DNA from: an uncultured Lachnospiraceae bacterium
GTDB lineage: Bacteria; Bacillota; Clostridia; Lachnospirales; Lachnospiraceae
Direction of reading: 5' to 3'
Length of the DNA stretch: 37,815 nucleotides
Assembly: GCA_910585605.1 (NCBI GenBank)
Contig: CAJUFL010000036.1
Location: forward strand, 1-37,815
Part shown: positions 8,302-15,692 of the stretch, in pieces
How the letters are laid out: each line of letters starts with the position of its first letter
How positions within the stretch are numbered: position 1 is the stretch's first letter
The notes under the pieces: model-generated
Databases searched by the model: none
Told to the model about the DNA's origin: nothing
What the model saw: only the letters and a program-made list of their open reading frames with translations
Translations under genes and position numbers: made by a program

Positions 8302-9606
8302 ATGATATATACGACACAGATGGATGCTGCCAAAAAAGGCATTATCACAAAGGAAATGAAGGTGGTTGCGGAATATGAGGGAATAGATGAGGAAGAGCTC
8401 AGAGCACTTGCGGCAAAGGGGAAAGTGGTAATCCCTGCCAATAAGAATCATAGCTGTTTAAAACCATATGGAATAGGTACAAAGCTTAAAACCAAAATTA
8501 ATGTAAATTTAGGAACTTCCAAGGATTGTCTGGATTTGGATATGGAGATGGAGAAAGTAAAAGAATCTATTCGTTTAGGTGCAGAATCTATTATGGATTT
8601 AAGTTCTTTTGGGGATACCCGTAGATTCCGTAAAAAGCTGACTTCAGAGTGTAGTGCGATAATTGGTACTGTCCCAATCTATGATGCAGTGGTTTATTAT
8701 AACAAAGCATTGAAGAGTATCACTTCCAGAGAATGGATTGATATTGTAAAGATGCATGCCGAAGATGGAGTGGATTTTATGACGATTCACTGTGGAATCA
8801 ACAAGGAGACAGCAAAGCGGTTTAAAAAAGCAAAGCGACATACAAATATTGTTTCCAGAGGAGGTTCTATTATATTTGCATGGATGGAATTGACAGGAAA
8901 TGAGAACCCTTTTTTTGAGTACTATGATGAGATTTTAGATATTTGTAGTGAATATGATGTAACCTTAAGTCTTGGGGATGCCTGCCGGCCTGGAAGTATT
9001 GAGGATGCAGGTGATATTTCCCAGATAGAAGAACTGGTAACGCTTGGGGAATTGACACAGCGTGCATGGGAAAGAAATGTGCAGGTAATGATTGAGGGAC
9101 CGGGGCATATGCCGATTGATCAGATTCGTGCTAATATGGAGATTGAACAGACAATTTGTAAGGGCGCACCATTCTATGTGTTAGGACCGCTGGTGACCGA
9201 TGTGGCACCGGGGTATGACCATATTACGGCTGCTATCGGAGGTGCAATTGCGGCAACTTACGGTGCTTCGTTTCTTTGTTATGTTACTCCGGCGGAACAT
9301 TTGCGTCTTCCGACAGTAGAGGATGTGAAAGAGGGTATTATCGCATCAAAGATTGCTGCTCATGCCGCAGATATTGCAAAGGGAGTACCAGGAGCAAAGG
9401 ACTGGGATTATCAGATGAGTGAAGCCCGCAGGAATCTTGACTGGGAAAAACAGTTTGAACTGGCAATGGATGGTGAAAAGGCAAGAAGATACCGTGCAGA
9501 TTCTACACCGGAGAGGGAAGATACCTGTACGATGTGTGGAAAAATGTGTGCAGTAAGAAATATCAATAAAATACTCCGCGGCGAAGATGTTGACATCATG
9601 GATTAA
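8302..9606 (+). CDS. thiC: Phosphomethylpyrimidine synthase ThiC
   Basis: About 434 aa, a radical SAM enzyme that rearranges aminoimidazole ribotide into HMP phosphate, the pyrimidine half of thiamin. It is the short clostridial form without the N-terminal extension of enterobacterial ThiC. Visible are NLGTSKDC, DLSSFGDTRR, MTIHCGI, SRGGSIIFAW, EGPGHMPIDQI, LGPLVTDVAPGYDHI, GASFLCYVTPAEHLRLP, and the C-terminal iron-sulfur motif CTMCGKMC (C-x2-C-x3-C as read here). ATG 8302 follows AAAGGAAGG. A ThiC paralogue (BzaF, benzimidazole synthesis) has similar size, but the TPP riboswitch and thi neighbours favour ThiC. Confidence 0.96.
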   Translation: MIYTTQMDAAKKGIITKEMKVVAEYEGIDEEELRALAAKGKVVIPANKNHSCLKPYGIGTKLKTKINVNLGTSKDCLDLDMEMEKVKESIRLGAESIMDLSSFGDTRRFRKKLTSECSAIIGTVPIYDAVVYYNKALKSITSREWIDIVKMHAEDGVDFMTIHCGINKETAKRFKKAKRHTNIVSRGGSIIFAWMELTGNENPFFEYYDEILDICSEYDVTLSLGDACRPGSIEDAGDISQIEELVTLGELTQRAWERNVQVMIEGPGHMPIDQIRANMEIEQTICKGAPFYVLGPLVTDVAPGYDHITAAIGGAIAATYGASFLCYVTPAEHLRLPTVEDVKEGIIASKIAAHAADIAKGVPGAKDWDYQMSEARRNLDWEKQFELAMDGEKARRYRADSTPEREDTCTMCGKMCAVRNINKILRGEDVDIMD

Positions 9607-9611
9607 GCCAA

Positions 9612-9797
9612 GCCATGCATATCTATCTTTTTATACAGGTGTTGGGAGCTCGCTCACATAAACCTGTATAAAAAGATAGATATATAGGGCGCAGCCCTCC
9701 ATCGAGCTGAAGCAGAGCGAAAGCGAGATGGGCATGGCGAAAAAAGATGCAGTGCACCACCTGGCTGAAGCAGAGCGAAAGCGAGATGGGCATGGCG
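9612..9797 (+). repeat. Structured intergenic element with 34-bp direct repeats between thiC and thiM
   Basis: A closing pair GCCATGC (9612-9618) / GCATGGC (9732-9738) encloses three hairpins: a long one (ATATCTATC.. 9619-9640 with its complement ending near 9685, about 22 bp), a small GGGC-GCA-GCCC (9687-9697), and CCATC..GATGG (about 9699-9731). The last arm is then partly duplicated: the 34-bp block 9706-9739 recurs exactly at 9764-9797, offset 58 bp. It may be an mRNA-processing or stability structure, or an intergenic palindromic repeat. I do not recognise the family. Confidence 0.7.
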
Positions 9798-9849
9798 TTA
9801 GTTTATATTCAATCTTATAATTGATTTTATAGAAAGAAGGATTATGATT

Positions 9850-10671
9850 ATGAAAACAATGCTGGAAAATGTCAGAAATAATGTACCGTTAGTGCATTTT
9901 ATTACCAATTATGTTACTGTGAATGACGTGGCAAATATGATGCTTGCCTGTGGAGGCTCTCCAATTATGAGTGATGAGATAGCGGATGTAGAGGATATTA
10001 CTTCTATTTGCAATGCGACGGTTCTTAATATCGGTACATTAAACAAAAATACAATTGAATCTATGATTGCAGCGGGAAAAAAAGCAAATCAATCAGGTCA
10101 TCCTGTCATATTGGACCCAGTTGGAGCAGGAGCTTCAAAGCTTCGTACAGAGACAACGTTTAGACTGTTAGAAGAAATTAAGTTTACAGTTATCCGTGGT
10201 AACATTTCAGAGATTAAAACAGTATATTCCGGCAGTGGATCTACTAAAGGAGTAGATGCAGATGTGGCGGATGTGGTGACAGAGGATAATCTTGAAGAAA
10301 CGGTGGCGTTTGCTAAGGAGCTTAGCAAGACAACAGGTGCCATTATAGCTATTACGGGAGCTATTGATGTTATTGCGGATGAGAAGCAGGCATATGCTGT
10401 CAGAAATGGTGTGGCAGCCATGTCACGGATTACTGGAACGGGCTGTATGCTGGACGCTGTCATTGCAGGATATGTCACAGCGAATACAGATAATAAAGTG
10501 AAAGCTGTTGTTGCAGCGATTGCAGCAGAAGGACTTTGCGGTGAAATTGCTGCCCGAAAGATGGAGGCAGAGGGAAGTGGCACTTCAAGTTTCCGTATGC
10601 ATTTAATAGATGCTATGAGCAATTTGGACGGTGAATCGCTTAAGGCAGGTGCAAAGGTCGAGGTCTTATAA
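9850..10671 (+). CDS. thiM: Hydroxyethylthiazole kinase ThiM
   Basis: About 273 aa, a ribokinase-fold enzyme phosphorylating 4-methyl-5-(2-hydroxyethyl)thiazole for thiazole salvage. Visible are PLVHFITNYVTVNDVANM, PIMSDEIADVEDI, VLDPVGAGAS-type sequence, RGNISEI, the catalytic GTGCMLDAVIAGY near residue 198, and SSFRMHLIDAM. Start 9850 is preferred over the ATG six bases earlier because the AGAAGG ribosome site (9835-9840) lies 9 nt before it and only 3 nt before the other. It is the second enzyme of the riboswitch-led cluster. No thiazole-synthesis genes (thiG, thiH, thiS, thiF) are in the window, so the thiazole moiety may be salvaged or made elsewhere. Confidence 0.94.
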   Translation: MKTMLENVRNNVPLVHFITNYVTVNDVANMMLACGGSPIMSDEIADVEDITSICNATVLNIGTLNKNTIESMIAAGKKANQSGHPVILDPVGAGASKLRTETTFRLLEEIKFTVIRGNISEIKTVYSGSGSTKGVDADVADVVTEDNLEETVAFAKELSKTTGAIIAITGAIDVIADEKQAYAVRNGVAAMSRITGTGCMLDAVIAGYVTANTDNKVKAVVAAIAAEGLCGEIAARKMEAEGSGTSSFRMHLIDAMSNLDGESLKAGAKVEVL

Positions 10672-10748
10672 AAATTAATTTATGTAAAGATATTATGTTA
10701 AGCTGATTTGGATGGGTTACAAATTAAAAATGGAAAGAAGGAAGCAGA

Positions 10749-11408
10749 TTGAAGGTATATACGAAACAGGAAATAAAAGATGCTATGTGTCTTTATGCGG
10801 TAACAGATTCTATGTGGTTAAAGGATAGAACACTTCCAGAGGTAGTAAAAGAAGCATTAGAGGGTGGTGTAACCTTTATGCAGATTCGGGAAAAAGAACT
10901 GCCGTTTGACAAATTCCTTGCATTGGCAGGAGAAGTTAAGAAAGTAACGGATACATTTCGTGTACCTTATGTAATAAATGATGAAGTTGAAATTGCAAAG
11001 GCTGTTGATGCAGATGGAGTCCATATCGGACAAAGTGACAAGGAATTGGTGGAGACCAGAAGCATTTTAGGACCAGATAAAATAATCGGAGTGTCTGTTC
11101 AAACGGTGGAGCAGGCGATAAAGGCAGAGAAAAATGGAGCCGATTATCTGGGAGTGGGGTCTGTTTTTACTACTGCTACCAAGCCGGATGCGGATGATGT
11201 GTCTTTAGATATGCTTCGTGCAATCTGTGATGCAGTTTCTATTCCGGTGGTTGCCATTGGAGGGATTCATGCAGGTAATATTATGGATTTAAAAGGGACT
11301 CATGTGGATGGCATTGCAGTAGTATCTGCTATTTTTGCAGCACAGAATATTAAAAAGGATACAGCGGAATTATTAAAGATTGCAAAGCAGCTGGTACATG
11401 AGGACTGA
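10749..11408 (+). CDS. thiE: Thiamin phosphate synthase ThiE
   Basis: About 219 aa, a TIM-barrel enzyme joining HMP diphosphate and thiazole phosphate into thiamin phosphate. Visible motifs are MQIREKEL, YVINDEVEIAKAVDADGVHIGQSD (pyrophosphate and Mg binding), IIGVSVQT, DYLGVGSVFTTATKPDA and VVAIGGIHAGN. The start is TTG at 10749 behind AAGGAAG (10737-10743); no closer ATG gives a full-length protein. It lies 77 nt after thiM. Confidence 0.95.
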   Translation: MKVYTKQEIKDAMCLYAVTDSMWLKDRTLPEVVKEALEGGVTFMQIREKELPFDKFLALAGEVKKVTDTFRVPYVINDEVEIAKAVDADGVHIGQSDKELVETRSILGPDKIIGVSVQTVEQAIKAEKNGADYLGVGSVFTTATKPDADDVSLDMLRAICDAVSIPVVAIGGIHAGNIMDLKGTHVDGIAVVSAIFAAQNIKKDTAELLKIAKQLVHED

Positions 11409-11466
11409 TATAGGGTTTTTATAACGAAAGCTGCCGGCAGGTATACGGAATGAAATGGGTGTGAAT

Positions 11467-12117
11467 ATGAAAAAAAAGAGAATATTATTTGATGTGGACG
11501 GTGTATTGCTTGATTCTATGCCCATATGGGAAAATTCTGCTAATTTATATTTATTGGAGGAATTCGGAATTGATGCACCGCCAGAGGTGGACCAAAACTG
11601 TGCAACGTTGAGCCTGTTAGAGTCAGGTGCATATATTAAAGAATTATATCCACAGATTACTTTATCCGCCAGGGAACTGGCAGATGGTGTGGCTGGATTT
11701 ATCAGAGAGAGGTATTGGGAAGTGCCGGAAAAAAAAGGAATGGCTAAAGTAGTTCATTGGTTAAAAGAACAGGGTCATTTGATGTATCTGGCTACTGCCT
11801 CGGAGGAAAAGAATGTGGAAGGTGCCTTGAGGAATCTGGGTGTGTGGGATTGTTTTCTGGATATATATACCTGTACAGAGATTGGTTACAGTAAAAATTA
11901 TGCAGAGTATTATAAAACGGTTGCAAAACGCATTGGTGTATCCTGTGAAGAACTTATTATGGTTGAGGATTCCCTGCATTCCATGGTAACAGCGAAAAGA
12001 GCGGGGCTTACCGTTATAGGTGTGTATGAGGCAGCTTCCGCAGATATGGTAAATGAAATAAAACAGGTATGTGATGTATATCTGGAGGAATTAGAGCAAT
12101 TGCAGAATTGGCTGTAA
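11467..12117 (+). CDS. HAD-family hydrolase in the thiamin cluster, beta-phosphoglucomutase-like
   Basis: About 216 aa, a HAD phosphatase with all four motifs: nucleophile DVDGVLLDS at the N-terminus, motif II Thr/Ser in YLATASEEK, motif III Lys in GYSKNYAEYY, and motif IV MVEDSLHSMVTAKRAG. The helical cap between motifs I and II is the C1 type of beta-phosphoglucomutase/phosphatase relatives. It is embedded between thiE and thiD, so a plausible substrate is thiamin monophosphate or another thiamin-pathway phosphate; this is inference from context. Start ATG 11467 gives MKKKRILFDVDGV behind GGTG; an in-frame ATG at 11455 is also possible. Confidence 0.82.
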   Translation: MKKKRILFDVDGVLLDSMPIWENSANLYLLEEFGIDAPPEVDQNCATLSLLESGAYIKELYPQITLSARELADGVAGFIRERYWEVPEKKGMAKVVHWLKEQGHLMYLATASEEKNVEGALRNLGVWDCFLDIYTCTEIGYSKNYAEYYKTVAKRIGVSCEELIMVEDSLHSMVTAKRAGLTVIGVYEAASADMVNEIKQVCDVYLEELEQLQNWL

Positions 12118-12307
12118 GGCAAATAGGACTGAGGCATTAAACTTTTATTAGTTTTGCAGCGGTCCTTTTGCTGTTGCCGGCAAAATGCATATTTGAAGCA
12201 GAGCAGATACAAAAACATAGAAAAAGGATTTAAAATATAGTATAATGTGAAAATAAATATTAGAATGATGCCACACACGGGTGTCGCATTAAGAGAGGAA
12301 ATGAAAT

Positions 12308-13093
12308 ATGCATACGATTCTTAGTATAGCAGGTTCTGATTCCAGCGGAGGAGCAGGGATTCAGGCTGATTTAAAAACAATTACCTGTTTAGGGGGGTAT
12401 GGAATGACTGCTGTCACGGCATTGACTGCACAAAATACTATGGGTGTGGAAAGCGTGGAAATAGTTTCTGTGCAAATGGTAAAAGCACAGATTGATGCTG
12501 TATTTCAGGATATCCGGCCGGATGCAGTAAAATTAGGGATGATTGCTACACCGGATATCATGGAGGCAGTTTGTGAAAAACTTGCAGAGTATCAGGCACA
12601 AAATATTGTGGCAGATCCGGTAATGGTGGCAACCAGTGGAAGCAGTCTGATGGAAAATCGCACAGTTCGTACATTGAAGGAAAGACTGATTCCGCTTGCT
12701 GATATTATCACCCCTAATATCAGTGAAGCAGAGGTGTTAAGTGGCATTTCCATAGATGGGAAAGAAGATATGATAGAGGCAGCAAAAAAAATCGGCGAAT
12801 ATTATAATGGAGCGATTTTGATTAAGGGAGGACATTTGGCAGATACAGCAGATGATTTACTCTATCAGAATAAGGAAATAATTTGGTTTTCCGGCAGGAG
12901 GATTGAGAATGAGAATACCCACGGTACAGGATGTACTTTATCCTCTGCCATTGCAACATTTCTTGCAAAAGGATATAGTATGGAAGAGAGTGTGGGAAAA
13001 GCAAAGGATTTTGTGACAGAGATAATTAATGCTAAACTTAATCTGGGAAAAGGAAGAGGTCCACTTTATCATAATTACAGATGGAACATGTAA
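12308..13093 (+). CDS. thiD: Hydroxymethylpyrimidine/phosphomethylpyrimidine kinase ThiD
   Basis: About 261 aa, a ribokinase-family enzyme phosphorylating HMP and HMP-P to HMP-PP. Visible are the N-terminal SIAGSDSSGGAGIQADLKT signature, GGYGMTAVTALTAQNT, VADPVMVATSGS, TPNISEAEVLSG, ILIKGGH and the catalytic THGTGCTLSSAIA. It starts at ATG 12308 behind GAGAGGAAA. A 190-bp gap separates it from the HAD gene; a TATAAT at 12241-12246 without a good -35 could give it an extra start, but it completes the pathway begun by thiC. Confidence 0.95.
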   Translation: MHTILSIAGSDSSGGAGIQADLKTITCLGGYGMTAVTALTAQNTMGVESVEIVSVQMVKAQIDAVFQDIRPDAVKLGMIATPDIMEAVCEKLAEYQAQNIVADPVMVATSGSSLMENRTVRTLKERLIPLADIITPNISEAEVLSGISIDGKEDMIEAAKKIGEYYNGAILIKGGHLADTADDLLYQNKEIIWFSGRRIENENTHGTGCTLSSAIATFLAKGYSMEESVGKAKDFVTEIINAKLNLGKGRGPLYHNYRWNM

Positions 13094-13187
13094 AATAATA
13101 AACAGAGCATTATAGATACAACATTAACTTCATATGATAGTATTTTAATATCAGTTAAAACAGATGAAGATACAAAAGGAGAAGAGA

Positions 13188-13826
13188 ATGGGATATACAA
13201 AGAAACAAAGAGCGCTGGACATTATTGAGCTGTTAAAAAAGGAATATCCGGATGCAGGCTGTACACTGGATTATGATAATGCATGGAAGCTGTTAGTCAG
13301 TGTCCGATTAGCGGCTCAATGTACGGATGCCAGGGTAAATATTGTGGTAGAGGGATTATACGAAAAGTATCCGACGGTAAATGCACTGGCAAAAGCGTCT
13401 GTGGAAGAGATTGAGAATATTATAAAGCCCTGCGGGCTGGGGCATAGTAAGGCAAGGGATATCAGCGCATGTATGAAGATGCTGGAGGAAAAATATAATG
13501 GAAAAGTGCCGGATGATTTTGAAGCACTTCTGGAATTGCCGGGAGTAGGAAGAAAGAGTGCAAATCTGATTATGGGTGATGTATTTGGAAAACCTGCTAT
13601 TGTAACGGATACCCATTGTATTCGTCTGGCAAATCGTATGGGGCTGGTGGATGGCATTAAGGAGCCTAAAAAGGTGGAAATGGCATTATGGAAGATTATT
13701 CCTCCTGAAGAGGGTAGTTCGTTCTGCCACCGCCTTGTTTATCATGGAAGGGCAGTATGTACAGCGAGAAGCAAACCGGACTGTGAAAGCTGCTGTTTGA
13801 AAAATGTATGCAAAAAAATAATCTGA
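13188..13826 (+). CDS. nth: Endonuclease III (DNA glycosylase/AP lyase)
   Basis: About 212 aa, a base-excision repair enzyme removing oxidised pyrimidines. The helix-hairpin-helix ELPGVGRKSANLI carries the catalytic Lys, and VTDTHCIRLANRMGL carries the catalytic Asp. The C-terminal 4Fe-4S site is present, but its first two Cys are seven residues apart (CTARSKPDC), one more than in the E. coli enzyme, followed by ESC and CLKNVC. ATG 13188 is chosen because AAGGAG lies about 7 nt upstream; the in-frame ATG at 13164 has no ribosome site. Confidence 0.94.
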   Translation: MGYTKKQRALDIIELLKKEYPDAGCTLDYDNAWKLLVSVRLAAQCTDARVNIVVEGLYEKYPTVNALAKASVEEIENIIKPCGLGHSKARDISACMKMLEEKYNGKVPDDFEALLELPGVGRKSANLIMGDVFGKPAIVTDTHCIRLANRMGLVDGIKEPKKVEMALWKIIPPEEGSSFCHRLVYHGRAVCTARSKPDCESCCLKNVCKKII

Positions 13827-13830
13827 AAAA

Positions 13831-13932
13831 GGCAATCAATTTGTGCGATTAACGAGTTAAGTGTGGGTGTTTGCACACAGATTTAGCGACTATCGCAACA
13901 AATAGGGTTTCCAAAACAAAACTGGTTACAAT
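13831..13932 (+). repeat. Dispersed 102-bp 5'-UTR element, copy A
   Basis: Begins GGCAATCAATTTGTGCGA, contains TAACGAG and GCGACTATCGCA, and ends CTGGTTACAAT directly before the ribosome site GGGAGG of the nicotinamidase-like gene. TGCGAT near the 5' side can pair with ATCGCA (closing stem) around an apical GTGT/CACAC hairpin. It aligns without large gaps to copies at 17242-17343 (minus) and 24283-24383. It is probably a transcribed cis element or a MITE-like repeat; I know no family that matches. Confidence 0.75.
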
Positions 13933-13948
13933 ATGGGAGGTATGATGA

Positions 13949-14455
13949 ATGAAAAAAACATTGATTGTGGTTGACATGCAGAATGATTTTATTGACGGAA
14001 CTCTGGGAACTTCAGAGGCACAGGCGATTGTGGAAAAGGTAAGGGAAAAGATAAAGAAATATCAAGATGACGGAGGAGAGATTATTTTTACCAGAGATAC
14101 TCATACAGAAGATTATCTGGATACTAATGAGGGGAGGCATTTGCCTGTAAAACACTGTATTGTCGGAACCAGGGGGTGGGAAATAGCAGATGGATTAGAG
14201 GTTCCGGATGCAAAATATATAGACAAACCAGCTTTTGGATGGATGGGCTGGGATAAATATGCATTAGAGGAAGTGGAGCTGGTGGGGCTTTGTACTGATA
14301 TTTGTGTGATTTCTAATGCTTTGATTCTGAAAGCAGCATATCCGGAAATTAAAGTGACTGTAGATGCGGGATGCTGTGCAGGAGTTACACCTAAAACGCA
14401 TCAGGCGGCTTTGGAAACCATGAAAATGTGTCAGGTAGATGTGATAGGGGAATGA
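13949..14455 (+). CDS. Isochorismatase-family cysteine hydrolase, nicotinamidase-like
   Basis: About 168 aa. The catalytic Asp is in VVDMQNDFIDG (Asp9), and the nucleophilic Cys is in VGLCTDICVISNAL with its neighbouring cis-peptide region. TRDTH and EGRHLPVKHC supply the Asp and two His that bind metal in nicotinamidase/pyrazinamidase (PncA), which favours hydrolysis of nicotinamide to nicotinate in NAD recycling over other isochorismatase relatives. It starts at ATG 13949, 8 nt after GGGAGG (13935-13940). The leader is copy A of the dispersed element. Confidence 0.85.
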   Translation: MKKTLIVVDMQNDFIDGTLGTSEAQAIVEKVREKIKKYQDDGGEIIFTRDTHTEDYLDTNEGRHLPVKHCIVGTRGWEIADGLEVPDAKYIDKPAFGWMGWDKYALEEVELVGLCTDICVISNALILKAAYPEIKVTVDAGCCAGVTPKTHQAALETMKMCQVDVIGE

Positions 14456-14508
14456 TAGAATTTGAAATAATGACAGGATTAGCAGAATTGATAAATTGGT
14501 ACAGATAA

Positions 14509-15195
14509 ATGAGATATGAACACATTATACGAGGTAAATTTCATAGCAGACCCAACCGGTTTCTGGCAAAGGTGTGGATAGAAGAAAAGTTAGAGACTGT
14601 TCATGTGAAAAATACCGGAAGATGTAAAGAACTGTTACTTCCGGATGCCGAAGTAGTTTTAGAAGTTTCAGATAACCCGAACCGTAAGACAAAGTATGAC
14701 TTGGTTGGTGTGTATAAATCAGGTCTTGGATGGGTTAATATTGATAGTCAGGCACCTAACAGGGTAGTAAGGGAATGGCTGGAAAAACAGGATTATACCT
14801 TGATAAGACCGGAATACACTTATGGAGATTCCCGAATTGATTTTTATATGGAAAAGGATAAATTACCGGATAAAACAGAAAAATACTTAATGGAGGTCAA
14901 AGGCTGTACCTTGGAAATAGAGGGTGTAGGCTATTTTCCAGATGCACCGACGTTGCGGGGAGTGAAGCATTTAAAGGAACTTACGAGGGCAGCCGCAGAG
15001 GGATTTCACTGTTATGCAGCATTTGTTATCCAGATGGAAGGGGTTAACATAGTGCGGGCAAATGTGGCAACCCATAAAGAGTTTGGAGCCGCTCTGGAAG
15101 CAGCAAAGGCAGCAGGAGTGAAAGTCCTTTGTCTTGGATGCAGGGTGACTGAGGATACATTAGAGGTGGAGCAGGAAAGAATCTGTGTGATATAG
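14509..15195 (+). CDS. sfsA: SfsA family DNA/RNA nuclease-like protein
   Basis: About 228 aa, the SfsA ('sugar fermentation stimulation') family: an N-terminal OB-like part with RGKFHSRPNRFLAKV and VKNTGRCKELLLP, then a restriction-endonuclease-like core with YGDSRIDFYME, YLMEVKGCTLE, GYFPDAPTLRGVKHLKEL and YAAFVIQM. The Asp/Glu/Lys of SRIDF and EVKGC form the presumed nuclease site. The physiological role is unsettled. The ribosome site before ATG 14509 is weak, and the gene may depend on readthrough from the upstream gene 53 bp away. Confidence 0.92.
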   Translation: MRYEHIIRGKFHSRPNRFLAKVWIEEKLETVHVKNTGRCKELLLPDAEVVLEVSDNPNRKTKYDLVGVYKSGLGWVNIDSQAPNRVVREWLEKQDYTLIRPEYTYGDSRIDFYMEKDKLPDKTEKYLMEVKGCTLEIEGVGYFPDAPTLRGVKHLKELTRAAAEGFHCYAAFVIQMEGVNIVRANVATHKEFGAALEAAKAAGVKVLCLGCRVTEDTLEVEQERICVI

Positions 15196-15356
15196 TTCTT
15201 TTTTTAGACGATTGTTGGTTTTGGCTGATACATCATATCATTTGTGTTGTCTTTTGTGATATATGCATATTTATTTTATGATTAAGATATTAATAAAATA
15301 TCTAAATATTTTCATGATTTTTCAGAGAAAAGACAGAATAATTCATAAAATATTTA

Positions 15357-15405
15357 TTGCTATTTAAAATAGTGCTTGCTATAATAATTCTACTAAAGGT
15401 AGAAT
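15357..15405 (+). promoter_or_regulatory. Promoter with overlapping dyad ahead of a broken small gene
   Basis: TTGCTA (15357-15362) and TATAAT (15380-15385) are 17 bp apart. A perfect dyad ATTCTAC (15387-15393) / GTAGAAT (15399-15405) covers the predicted start site, which suggests an operator. The rest of the 15196-15442 gap is AT-rich with no other feature seen. Confidence 0.5.
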
Positions 15406-15442
15406 TGGGATTGGGGATAATAAATTAGGGAGATATATAATT

Positions 15443-15660
15443 ATGGTAACCAAAGAAGAGTTTAATGAATTAAAGCAGGAAGTATATGAATGGCGGGATT
15501 ATTCTCATAATAAATTATCATGATTGAGAATGAGGTAATACCAAAAATTTCTTCACTTGCCAAGCACAATGATATGTTAGAAAGGTTGATAACAGGTGCA
15601 GTATGAATTCCGATAAATGATGAGAATAAGTTCGTAATTGAAGGAAAGATAATTGTATTA
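15443..15660 (+). pseudogene. Degenerate small gene, frameshifted
   Basis: ATG 15443 follows AGGGAG and encodes a charged peptide beginning MVTKEEFNELKQEVYEWRD that stops at 15523. From ATG 15520, in another frame and overlapping the first stop, a second stretch runs MIENEVIPKISSLAKHNDML to a TGA at 15606, after which coding-like sequence continues (IPINDENKFVIEGK). The pieces read like one small helical protein broken by a frameshift and a nonsense codon. The alternative is two tiny coupled ORFs. The protein is not recognised. Confidence 0.4.
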
Positions 15661-15688
15661 TGCCGGCTCCTATTATAAGGAGCCGGCA
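15661..15688. terminator. Bidirectional hairpin between the small broken gene and ABC-F gene
   Basis: GCCGGCTCC (15662-15670) pairs perfectly with GGAGCCGGC (15679-15687) around a TATTATAA loop. It sits immediately after the ABC-F stop (minus) and after the degraded gene (plus). No long T-run follows on either strand, so its efficiency is uncertain. Confidence 0.55.
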
Positions 15689-15692
15689 ATGC

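Noticed and set aside
8302..9606. ThiC-like gene as BzaF (5-hydroxybenzimidazole synthase)
   Set aside because: The size fits, but it is led by a TPP riboswitch and followed by thiM, thiE and thiD.
9706..9797. 34-bp direct repeats as a CRISPR array
   Set aside because: Only two units with a 24-bp gap, no cas genes nearby, and the repeat is one arm of a larger fold.
10098..10622. 174-codon open frame antisense to thiM
   Set aside because: It mirrors thiM codons (Ser/Ala/Thr-rich shadow translation), has no ribosome site, and thiM is certain.
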